Assembly: GCA_934358235.1 (NCBI GenBank)
Contig: CAKRKK010000004.1
Location: 1-29,875 of the forward strand
Length of the DNA stretch: 29,875 nucleotides
Reading direction: 5' to 3'
Origin: an uncultured Lachnospira sp.
GTDB taxonomy: Bacteria > Bacillota > Clostridia > Lachnospirales > Lachnospiraceae
Shown here: piece by piece, positions 16,298 to 24,436 of the stretch
Layout of the letters: the number at the start of each line of letters is the position of its first letter
How positions within the stretch are numbered: position 1 is the stretch's first letter
The notes under the pieces: model-generated
What the model was told of the DNA's origin: nothing
Database searches by the model: none
What the model saw: the letters and a program-made list of their open reading frames with translations, nothing else
Translations under genes and position numbers: made by a program

Positions 16298-17224
16298 ATG
16301 ATAACGGAAAAAGATTTACAGTATGTTCTTACTATCGCAAACTATGGTAATCTGACGAAGGCAGCAAAGGCTTTGTTTTTATCGCAGCCGGCTCTTAGTA
16401 TACAGCTTAAGAATCTTGAAGCTTCTCTTGGAATACAGCTTTTTGAAAGAAAGGGAAGAAGAATGATTCTTACATATGCTGGTGAGGAATTCGTAAAGTC
16501 GGCAAGAGAGATAACCATGAAGTGCTTTGAGCTTGAAGACAGAATGATAGATATGGGTAAGAATGTGGCTGTCAAGTTAAAGATTGGATATATGGTCAGA
16601 CAGATGGAAACGTTGTTTCCATCTGTTATGACTGAGTTTAACAGCTTGTATCCGCAGTCGGTTGTGTATGCAGTTGATGGACACCTCTCTGATCTTGAGG
16701 AAAAGCTGTTAAGTGGTGATATTGATATGTTCTTTGGCTATAACAGCATAAGTAATACACGCTTGACGTATGAAACTATTTATGAGGATTGTCTTGTTGC
16801 TATCCTTCCTAAAAGCCACCCCGCTGTCTTAAATGCAAAAAGACTTGAAAGGTGCATATATCCGTGGCTGGATCTTTCTTATGTAAGTAAAGAACGTTTT
16901 ATTCTGCAGCATAGCAATCAGAGCATAAGACAGCTTGAGGAGGATGCACTGCTTTATGCAGATGTTCTTCCAGAGTTAACATATAAGATAAGCAGTATAG
17001 ATGCGGGAGTGCGTCTTGCTGAGAAGGGGTATGGCATAGCGTTTACCTTAAATAGTTATCTTTCAACTATTGAATTGTCTCCTGATTCAGTAGTGCTGCA
17101 GGTTGGAGATCCAACGCTAAGGATTCCTTTTTCTGCGGCGTATCGTAAGGGTGATGAACAACGCAGGGAGCTTGCTGACTGGATAAGGCTTACAGGAGAG
17201 CTGACCAGGAGTCTTAATATATAA
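16298..17224 (+). CDS. LysR-family transcriptional regulator downstream of cysK
   Basis: Regulator of 308 residues with an N-terminal winged helix-turn-helix (about 1-60: LQYVLTIANYGNLTKAAKAL, then SQPALSIQLKNLEASLGIQLF) and a LysR substrate domain (about 88-300). The start is the ATG at 16298, with AAAGGA nine bases upstream; the in-frame ATG at 16280 has no ribosome site. It lies between cysK and a YfcC carrier/M20 hydrolase pair, all on one strand, so it may control either. An inverted repeat (TGATGT/ACATCA) lies at 16262-16277 between cysK and this gene. The effector is unknown; O-acetylserine would fit a cysteine role but is inferred. Confidence 0.88.
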   Translation: MITEKDLQYVLTIANYGNLTKAAKALFLSQPALSIQLKNLEASLGIQLFERKGRRMILTYAGEEFVKSAREITMKCFELEDRMIDMGKNVAVKLKIGYMVRQMETLFPSVMTEFNSLYPQSVVYAVDGHLSDLEEKLLSGDIDMFFGYNSISNTRLTYETIYEDCLVAILPKSHPAVLNAKRLERCIYPWLDLSYVSKERFILQHSNQSIRQLEEDALLYADVLPELTYKISSIDAGVRLAEKGYGIAFTLNSYLSTIELSPDSVVLQVGDPTLRIPFSAAYRKGDEQRRELADWIRLTGELTRSLNI

Positions 17225-17248
17225 AAGTATAAATAAAATTTATACTTT
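17224..17248. repeat. Perfect 11-base inverted repeat upstream of the YfcC gene
   Basis: AAAGTATAAAT at 17224-17234 and ATTTATACTTT at 17238-17248 are exact reverse complements with a 3-base spacer. The repeat begins at the LysR stop codon and has no T tract, so it looks more like an operator than a terminator. A TATAAT at 17294-17299 downstream may be the carrier gene's -10 element. Confidence 0.55.
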
Positions 17249-17334
17249 GAATAAAAACATATAATTTAACTTTTGGCTGTGTATATATTAAAATATAATC
17301 AGAGTGATTTATTTTTAAAGAAAGGATTTATTAG

Positions 17335-18732
17335 ATGGATACACAGGCGAAAGAAAAGAAAAAATGGAAAACACCACATACATTTGTTATTCTTGTAGTT
17401 ATTATACTTATTGCGGCTGCGGCAACTTATATTGTACCAGCGGGTGAGTTTGCAAGATACAAGGATGCTGCAACAGGAAAGACTCTTGTTGAGGCAGGAA
17501 GCTATCATAGGATTGAGGCGAGTCCACTTAATCTGTTAAAGCTTCCAGAAACTATTTATACAGGCATCGTTAAATCAGCTTCTACTATTACATTTATGCT
17601 GATTATAGGCGGTGCTTTTCAGGTTATTACTTCAACAGGTGCGCTTACAGCTCTTTGTAAGAAGCTTTCAAAGACCTTTTCAAAGCACAAGTATGTTGTA
17701 ATACCAGTATTTCTGACATTATTTTCAATATTTGGTTTTACGATGGGCATGTCATCGGAGGTTATGATATTCGTACCTATCGGAATTACACTTGCCCTGT
17801 TTCTTGGGCTTGATAAGGTAACTGGTACTGCGATGATAGCATTAGGTGCTGCAGTAGGCTTTACGGCGGGTATTCTTAATCCGTTTAATGTTGGAGTTGC
17901 ACAGGATATCGCAGAATTACCATTATTTTCTGGTATGGCATACAGAATTGTTGTACTTGTAGTACTGCTTGCTGCAACAAGTGCATATATAATCTGTTAT
18001 GCAAAAAAGGTAGCTGCTAATCCTGAAAAAAGTGTAATCTATGGAATAAAAGAGGATGAGGAATATACCTTTGACAACGTATCAGATAATATTACAGGCA
18101 GACAGATAGCTGTTCTTGCTATTATGGCGCTTGGCTTCGGGCTGCTTATATATGGCTTATCAAAGAAGGGCTGGTATTTTGAGGAAATGTCAGGTCTGTT
18201 CATATTCATGGGTGTAATCTGTGGCTTAGTTAATGGCTATGGACCAAGCAGGATAGCTAAGGAATTCGGTGAAGGTGCTAAGGGCATTGTTGTTGGCTGC
18301 CTTATAATAGGTATCGCACGTACAGTTGAGGTTATCCTAAGCGATGCTCATATTCTTGATACTATTGTATATGGAATAGTTAATCTTGTGAATTTCCTTC
18401 CAGGCTCTATAAAGGCAGTAGGCATGTTTTTATGCCAGTCGCTTATTAACTGTGTAATAGTATCAGGAACAGGACAGGCTGCAGTTACTATGCCTCTTAT
18501 GGTTCCTGTTTCAGATCTTGTTGGTATATCAAGACAGACAGCAGTACTGGCATTCCAGTTAGGTGATGGCTTCTCTAACTCAGTACTTCCTATGTCATCA
18601 TCACTTATGGGATATCTGGCAGTATCAAAGATTCCATATAGTAAGTGGCTTAAGTTTATGATGCCGCTATTCCTTATATGGACTGCACTTGGCTGTATAT
18701 TTATGCTTGGTGCACTAATGATTGGATATTAA
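17335..18732 (+). CDS. YfcC-family (DcuC superfamily) membrane carrier
   Basis: Integral membrane carrier of 465 residues with about 11-12 hydrophobic segments, from the YfcC/C4-dicarboxylate anaerobic carrier group (PF03606). The start KTPHTFVILVVIILIAAAAT then YIVPAGEFAR is the family signature; later segments include FGFTMGMSSEVMIFVPIGI and the loop NCVIVSGTGQAAVTMPLMVP. Members are linked to amino acids, peptides or acylated amino acids, but few have a proven substrate. AAAGGA lies before the ATG. The M20 hydrolase gene starts 16 bases after its stop, which suggests the carrier imports what the hydrolase cleaves. Confidence 0.85.
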   Translation: MDTQAKEKKKWKTPHTFVILVVIILIAAAATYIVPAGEFARYKDAATGKTLVEAGSYHRIEASPLNLLKLPETIYTGIVKSASTITFMLIIGGAFQVITSTGALTALCKKLSKTFSKHKYVVIPVFLTLFSIFGFTMGMSSEVMIFVPIGITLALFLGLDKVTGTAMIALGAAVGFTAGILNPFNVGVAQDIAELPLFSGMAYRIVVLVVLLAATSAYIICYAKKVAANPEKSVIYGIKEDEEYTFDNVSDNITGRQIAVLAIMALGFGLLIYGLSKKGWYFEEMSGLFIFMGVICGLVNGYGPSRIAKEFGEGAKGIVVGCLIIGIARTVEVILSDAHILDTIVYGIVNLVNFLPGSIKAVGMFLCQSLINCVIVSGTGQAAVTMPLMVPVSDLVGISRQTAVLAFQLGDGFSNSVLPMSSSLMGYLAVSKIPYSKWLKFMMPLFLIWTALGCIFMLGALMIGY

Positions 18733-18748
18733 TGGGAGCTGGTTAGAT

Positions 18749-19927
18749 ATGATTAATGATATTAAACAGAAGCTTGGTAAGGTGATAGATGCACGTAAGG
18801 AAGAGCTTTGCATAATGTCAGATGAAATATTTGACTTAGCAGAGATAAGTGGCGAAGAATATAAGACTTCAGATATGTTATGCAGCTATCTTAAAAAAGA
18901 GGGCTTTATAGTTGAACGTGGAACTGGCCTTGAAACTGCATTCAGGGCTGAATGGCAGAATGGTGAGGGTGGTCCGGTAATAGGAATACTGGTTGAGTAT
19001 GATGCCCTTGAAAAAATCGGACATGCCTGTGGACATCATATGCAGGGACCAGCAGGAATAGGTGCTGCTGTTGCTGTGAAGGAATGCATAAAGGATTATC
19101 CGTACAAGCTGGTAGTGTATGGAACACCTGCAGAGGAGACACTTGGTGGTAAGATTGTCATGCTTGATAAAGGATACATGAAAGAACTTGATCTTGCCTT
19201 TATGTCACATGGTTCACCTAATACCTCTGTTGATGAAAAATGTATGGCGTTAGAGAATTTTGTTGTAACCTTTCATGGAGTAAAAAGCCACGCTGCGATA
19301 AGTCCTGATAAAGGCAGGAGTGCACTTGATGCTGCGTTGCTTTCATTTCATGCAATAGAGATGCTAAGAGAGCATGTCAGGGATGATACAAGAATGCATT
19401 ATACAATCCGTAATGCGGGTGGACCACCTAATGTTGTACCAGATATAACGGTAGCAGAATATACACTCCGTTCTTACAGCACAAAGTATCTTAATGAGGT
19501 TGTTGAGCGGTTTTATAATATATTAAAGGGTGCAGCGCTTATGACAGATACATCCTATGACATACAACGTGATCTTCCATTTAAAAGTAAGATTGTGTGT
19601 CATAAGGTGAATGATCTTCTTATGGCTAATGCAGAGTATGAGCAGGCACCAGCGATAGCACCGCCTAGAAAGAAGACTGGTTCCACAGACTTTGGAAATG
19701 TTCTTTATGAGGTCCCAGGCTCGTGTATAAGGATTGCGTTCACAGATGAGGATGCACAGCCACATTCAGAGGCTTACTTAAAGGCTGGTAAAAGTGAGTC
19801 TGCACATGCTGCAATATGCTATGCTGCAAGAATAATAGCAGATTCAATATGTGATGTGCTTGTTGATTCAGAGCTTCTTAAGGATATTAAAGCAGAGTTT
19901 GAAGCAGCAAGAAATAATGAAAAATAA
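18749..19927 (+). CDS. M20-family amidohydrolase/peptidase
   Basis: Zinc- or manganese-dependent cytoplasmic hydrolase of 392 residues from the M20D/amidohydrolase group, which removes acyl or aminobenzoyl groups from amino acids or splits small peptides. The metal site HACGHH is at 92-97 and PAEET with the catalytic Glu at about 129-130; the central dimerisation domain lies at about 175-290. The start is the ATG at 18749, preceded by GGGAG; an upstream in-frame TTG at 18722 would overlap the carrier gene and has no ribosome site. It forms an operon with the YfcC carrier. p-Aminobenzoyl-glutamate hydrolase, N-acyl-amino-acid deacylase and N-acetylcysteine deacetylase are all possible. Confidence 0.88.
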   Translation: MINDIKQKLGKVIDARKEELCIMSDEIFDLAEISGEEYKTSDMLCSYLKKEGFIVERGTGLETAFRAEWQNGEGGPVIGILVEYDALEKIGHACGHHMQGPAGIGAAVAVKECIKDYPYKLVVYGTPAEETLGGKIVMLDKGYMKELDLAFMSHGSPNTSVDEKCMALENFVVTFHGVKSHAAISPDKGRSALDAALLSFHAIEMLREHVRDDTRMHYTIRNAGGPPNVVPDITVAEYTLRSYSTKYLNEVVERFYNILKGAALMTDTSYDIQRDLPFKSKIVCHKVNDLLMANAEYEQAPAIAPPRKKTGSTDFGNVLYEVPGSCIRIAFTDEDAQPHSEAYLKAGKSESAHAAICYAARIIADSICDVLVDSELLKDIKAEFEAARNNEK

Positions 19928-19932
19928 TTATA

Positions 19933-19987
19933 CCCCGGAAGGCTTAGGAAAAGGTGAAGACATTTCCTAAGTTTTTCGGGGATTTTT
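19933..19987 (+). terminator. Terminator of the carrier/hydrolase operon
   Basis: A long interrupted stem (CCCCGGAA...CTTAGGAAA paired with TTTCCTAAG...TTCGGGG) is followed by ATTTTT. Confidence 0.82.
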
Positions 19988-20056
19988 GCACTTTTTAATT
20001 AGTTTGTTTTATGTATGCGTGTTATACTTAATAAAAAAATGTGCAGGAGGTACGTT

Positions 20057-21676
20057 ATGCTTTTTAAGAATCCAATTATTCCTGGTTATAATCCAGATCC
20101 AAGTATATGCCGTGTGGGAGATGACTTTTATCTTGTTAATTCAACCTTTGAGTTCTTTCCCGGTGTTCCAATATACCACAGTAAGAATCTTGTGAATTGG
20201 GAGCTTAAGGGATATTGCCTTAACAGACGTTCACAGCTTGAATTAGAAGGATGCCGTAATTCGGGTGGAATATATGCACCAACAATCCGTTATCATAAGG
20301 GTATGTTTTATATGATAACAACTAATGTTACAGATAAAGGGAATTTTGTAGTACATACAGATAATATTGAGGGAGACTGGTCGGAGCCTGCCTGGATAGA
20401 CCAGGGTGGCATAGATCCTTCATTATTCTGGGATGACGATGATAAGTGTTATTACTGCTCGACAGGAATACTTGACGGCGTGCGCGGTATAGTAGCATTT
20501 GAGATTAATCCTATGACGGGTGAAATTCTGTCAGATAAACACCTTATAAGTGAAGGCTGCGGCGGACAGTGTGCAGAAGGTCCGCATATATATAAAAAGG
20601 ATGGTATGTATTATCTTATGATAGCGGAGGGCGGAACAGAATACGCACATCGTGAGACGATACAACGGTCTGATTCGGTATGGGGACCATATATTCCTTG
20701 TCCACATAATCCGATAATATCACATAAAGAGTACAAGAAGTCAGAAATACAGGCAACAGGACACGCAGATTTAGTAGAAGATAGCAATGGCAACTGGTGG
20801 CTTGTTTTTCTAGGCATAAGAAGATTCAGCCATGCATTGCTTCATAATCTTGGTAGAGAAACCTTTCTTGCACCGGTTAGCTGGCAGGATGGCTGGCCAG
20901 TTGTTGGATACAACGGAAATGGAACGATAGAGCTTGTTATGGATGTACCACTTCCGGGACTTGAAAGTGAGGAGAGTAAAAAGAATATACGCATAGATAG
21001 TAAAAGTGGAAAGCCAATGCTGTATGCAGACCATAGTGTACATATAGATTTTTCCGATAAAAAAATGGACAATAGGCTGCAGTTTACAAGAAATCCAGAT
21101 ATGTCACACTATGTTTATGATAGTGACAACAGCCAGCTTACACTTAAAGGAACAGATATATCACTTAATGAACCAGGAAAGTCCCCAACGATATTATCCT
21201 TCAAGCAGCCGGAGTTTACAACAACACTAAGGGCTGTGGTTAATATTGGAAGAACAAGTGCAGCAAGAGCAGGCGTGGCAGCTTATTATAATAATGATTA
21301 TCATTATGAAATATATGTTGGCTGTGAACAGGATGAAAAGTATATAGGCTTCTATAAGCACATTCACGATATGGGAGCTGAGCTTGTGCGTATCCCGGTA
21401 AGCAAGGAAGAAGAGAATATGATGCTTCTGATAAAGATAGATACTGACAGGGAAAAATATGTTTTTTCATATGCACTTGCAGATACAACGGATATTAATG
21501 CCAAAATAGCGTATAAACAGATAGGTTCTGGTTTAAATGCAGGCTTAAGCACAGAGGGAACAAGAACTATGACATTTACGGGAACATTATTTTCTTTGTT
21601 TGCAGAAGAAGGAAATGGTGTGTTTGAATCAGGAGTACAACTGGATATTAACCCGGATGAAAACTATAAGCTGTAA
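20057..21676 (+). CDS. GH43 family beta-xylosidase / alpha-L-arabinofuranosidase
   Basis: Glycoside hydrolase of 539 residues acting on xylose- or arabinose-containing oligosaccharides. The N-terminal five-bladed propeller (about 1-310) shows the three catalytic acids: base Asp14 in YNPDPSI, Asp120 in GGIDPSLF, and general acid Glu174 in CAEGPHIYK. A C-terminal concanavalin-like domain (about 330-535) matches GH43_C2. There is no signal peptide, so it acts in the cytoplasm. The start is the ATG at 20057, with AGGAGG six bases before; the in-frame ATG at 20015 has no ribosome site. It is first in a GH43-GH95-GH3 cluster. Xylosidase versus arabinofuranosidase cannot be separated from sequence alone. 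Confidence 0.9.
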   Translation: MLFKNPIIPGYNPDPSICRVGDDFYLVNSTFEFFPGVPIYHSKNLVNWELKGYCLNRRSQLELEGCRNSGGIYAPTIRYHKGMFYMITTNVTDKGNFVVHTDNIEGDWSEPAWIDQGGIDPSLFWDDDDKCYYCSTGILDGVRGIVAFEINPMTGEILSDKHLISEGCGGQCAEGPHIYKKDGMYYLMIAEGGTEYAHRETIQRSDSVWGPYIPCPHNPIISHKEYKKSEIQATGHADLVEDSNGNWWLVFLGIRRFSHALLHNLGRETFLAPVSWQDGWPVVGYNGNGTIELVMDVPLPGLESEESKKNIRIDSKSGKPMLYADHSVHIDFSDKKMDNRLQFTRNPDMSHYVYDSDNSQLTLKGTDISLNEPGKSPTILSFKQPEFTTTLRAVVNIGRTSAARAGVAAYYNNDYHYEIYVGCEQDEKYIGFYKHIHDMGAELVRIPVSKEEENMMLLIKIDTDREKYVFSYALADTTDINAKIAYKQIGSGLNAGLSTEGTRTMTFTGTLFSLFAEEGNGVFESGVQLDINPDENYKL

Positions 21677-21712
21677 ATGTATAATAAATTAAATAATGTA
21701 GGAGATTTGCAT

Positions 21713-24385
21713 ATGGGAGAAAATATTTCATATTCAGAGGAATATACAGAAATTATTCCATACAGGGAATATGATTTACATGATGTTTCCTGGCATGAAG
21801 GCATGTTTGCAGGAAATGGACATATAGGTGTCATAGAATCCTGCGCACCCTTAGATGATAATCTTATATTTCAGAATGTGGAATTCGTTATGCCCTCTAA
21901 AGAGCCAAGATATGTGCCAGAGGAAGTGACAAAGCAGCTTTATGAGGCAAGACAGGCTGTATTGAATATGGATGATACATGGAATATACATAATAGAAAA
22001 CGTACTAACATGTATTGTCATCACCCAGGACATCAGCTAAGAATCGAAATGCTTAAGGTAGCGCATAACGATGAAAGAAAGACCTTGTTTGAGGATATTG
22101 AGGTGACTGATTACCACAGATATACAGATTTAAGGAATGCTGTGATAGTCACAAGCTTCAAGGCAGATGGCAAAGAAATAGTAAGAAAAACCTTTGCTTT
22201 AGCTAAGGAGGATGTTGTTGTTACTGTAATAAGTGGAATAAAAGATTTTGGAATAAAGCTTTTTATAGAAGATTTTGAATCTATACATAAGTTCGGGACA
22301 GGAAAGAATAATACTGCAACATCTGAAAGAAAGCTGAAGTATTCAAGGTTTGTTACTGATGAGCTGATAGGCTTTGTTGCAAAATATCCTTCTTTTAAAG
22401 GGAGTGAGTTAGCTAAAGGTGGTTTCGCAGGGGTTACCAGGGTATATGCCAAAGATGGACGCATACAGACATTTGAAAGAATGAAGAGTGATATGGCTTA
22501 TGCATGTATAGATGAAGGTGCTCCGGTATTAAAGGTTACAGATACTGACCAGCTTGTGCTTGTGACTTATCTTGACTGGACCTATAACTGCGGTGACTTA
22601 AAGGACAGAGCGGATGTACTGGAATATGATATTGTAAGAAGATGCATAAACAGGATAGAGGCTGTGGCAGATAAATATATATATCAGGGTGGCAGTAAAG
22701 CTGAGGCTGGTAATGTGTTTGCATATCAGGATATGCTGCAGGAGCACGAATTAGCAAGCAGAAAGAAGTATGACAGGGTTTCTTTGGATTTAGGACGACA
22801 AAAGGATGAAATAACCAGTAATGAAGCACTTTTAAAGAGGCAGAAGTCCAAGAAGGATATAATACCTGAGCTTCTTGAAAGAATATATAATAATGCCAGA
22901 TATGGAATGCTGTCTAGTGCCGGATATACGGCACCAAGGCTGAATGCCACCGGTGTTGGCGAATGGAATCTTTTATGGCGCAATGCATACACTATGGATG
23001 CCAATGTAAATATACAGATATCGGGAATGAATAGTGGTAATATGTATGAGGCTGCAACCGGTTATATATGGTTTATAATGCGCCAGATAGATGATTGGGT
23101 AAATAATGCAGCCAAGGTGTATGGAATGAAGGATGCTGTGCTTATACCAGTTAATACAGATGGACATAGAGCCATGATGGTTGAGTACGATATTAATTAT
23201 CCTTTCCAGTATTGGAATGCCGGTGCGAGCTGGATGCTGCTTCCAATCATGGAATTCTTAGACTGCTATGGTGATGTTGAAATAACAACTAAGGATGAGG
23301 ATATTATATCAATGTATGATAAAGATACATTTGATGTAAGAAAAGATGTATTGGTTCCACTTTTAAGAAAGACTTATAACTTCTGGAAACAGTTATGCAG
23401 TGCGGAATATTACACAGACTGTAGTGGTAATGCCTGTTATAAAAAGGGTAAGGTGCGTCTTGAAAAAGGAGAGAAATATCTGATTATTCCTTCATTTTCA
23501 CCGGAAAACAAACCACTTGGATACAAGAGCGCAATAACAGCGAATGCGGCTATGGATATAGCAGCAGCTAAGGATATAGTCGGAATGTATATTGATATGG
23601 AACGCGAATTAAGGGAAAATGGCTATAAGGACAGGATTAAAGAGGCGGAGCTGTTAAAAGAACAGCTTCCAGAGTTCCAGTTTGATGAGAGTGGTGCTAT
23701 CCGTGAGTGGTCAATGAAGGAATATAAGGAGAATAATGCACATAGGCATATAAGTCATCTGTATTGTGCATGGCCATCATACCAGACACAGCTCGATACA
23801 AGTCTTGCAGATGCCTGCCGTCAGGCGATAGTTAACAGAAACCGTGAGAACACCGGAAAAGATGATACAGCCTCACATGGCTGGATACATAAGGCTTTGG
23901 TAGAGGCAAGGCTTAAGAATTCTGAAGCTGTATATGACATACTTAATCTTTTAGTACATAGTGATATATTCTATACATCATTGTTTACAGATCATAATAC
24001 AAACAGAGCTAAGGGTGTAGCCTGTACAGATACGCTGTTTGGAATAGCAGGCATTGTAAATGAAATGCTTGTATATTCAGATAGAAGCACAATAGAATTG
24101 CTTCCTGCATTAAGTAGCCGTATTCCTGATGGAAGGATATGTGGACTTATGACAAGAGCCGGGGTAAGAATAGATTTACTTGAATGGCATATTAATACCG
24201 CGATTAAGGAGCAGAAGCCTGACGGGGTGAATAGTACAGATATTAAGCTTAAGCTTACAGCTTTAAGGGATACAGAGTTCAGACTGATGCTAAGTAACAA
24301 AGGCTTTAATGAAATGAGTGAAGAAGCCAGGGCAGGCTTTAATAAGAATATAAAGTTGAAAGCTGGAGATAAAATATGCATTTGA
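21713..24385 (+). CDS. Divergent GH95-like alpha-L-fucosidase or alpha-L-galactosidase
   Basis: Glycoside hydrolase-like protein of 890 residues. An N-terminal beta domain begins WHEGMFAGNGHIGVIES, a variant of the GH95 W..ALPIGNGRLGAMV motif. It is followed by an (alpha/alpha)6 barrel. Residues matching the GH95 catalytic set of AfcA are present: Asn431 and Asn433 (ANVNIQI), acid Glu665 (IREWSMKEY), and Asp773 (CTDTLFGIAG). HRHISHLY is also kept. There is no signal peptide, so it is cytoplasmic. The start is the ATG at 21713, with AGGAG at 21700-21704; an earlier ATG at 21677 lacks a ribosome site. The gene follows GH43 closely and GH3 begins 51 bases after it. It is distant enough from typical GH95 that the substrate (L-fucose or L-galactose) is open. 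Confidence 0.75.
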   Translation: MGENISYSEEYTEIIPYREYDLHDVSWHEGMFAGNGHIGVIESCAPLDDNLIFQNVEFVMPSKEPRYVPEEVTKQLYEARQAVLNMDDTWNIHNRKRTNMYCHHPGHQLRIEMLKVAHNDERKTLFEDIEVTDYHRYTDLRNAVIVTSFKADGKEIVRKTFALAKEDVVVTVISGIKDFGIKLFIEDFESIHKFGTGKNNTATSERKLKYSRFVTDELIGFVAKYPSFKGSELAKGGFAGVTRVYAKDGRIQTFERMKSDMAYACIDEGAPVLKVTDTDQLVLVTYLDWTYNCGDLKDRADVLEYDIVRRCINRIEAVADKYIYQGGSKAEAGNVFAYQDMLQEHELASRKKYDRVSLDLGRQKDEITSNEALLKRQKSKKDIIPELLERIYNNARYGMLSSAGYTAPRLNATGVGEWNLLWRNAYTMDANVNIQISGMNSGNMYEAATGYIWFIMRQIDDWVNNAAKVYGMKDAVLIPVNTDGHRAMMVEYDINYPFQYWNAGASWMLLPIMEFLDCYGDVEITTKDEDIISMYDKDTFDVRKDVLVPLLRKTYNFWKQLCSAEYYTDCSGNACYKKGKVRLEKGEKYLIIPSFSPENKPLGYKSAITANAAMDIAAAKDIVGMYIDMERELRENGYKDRIKEAELLKEQLPEFQFDESGAIREWSMKEYKENNAHRHISHLYCAWPSYQTQLDTSLADACRQAIVNRNRENTGKDDTASHGWIHKALVEARLKNSEAVYDILNLLVHSDIFYTSLFTDHNTNRAKGVACTDTLFGIAGIVNEMLVYSDRSTIELLPALSSRIPDGRICGLMTRAGVRIDLLEWHINTAIKEQKPDGVNSTDIKLKLTALRDTEFRLMLSNKGFNEMSEEARAGFNKNIKLKAGDKICI

Positions 24386-24436
24386 TACAATAAAAGGATG
24401 TGTGCATAGGGGGCTGTGCAGAAGGTGAGGGTGTGT

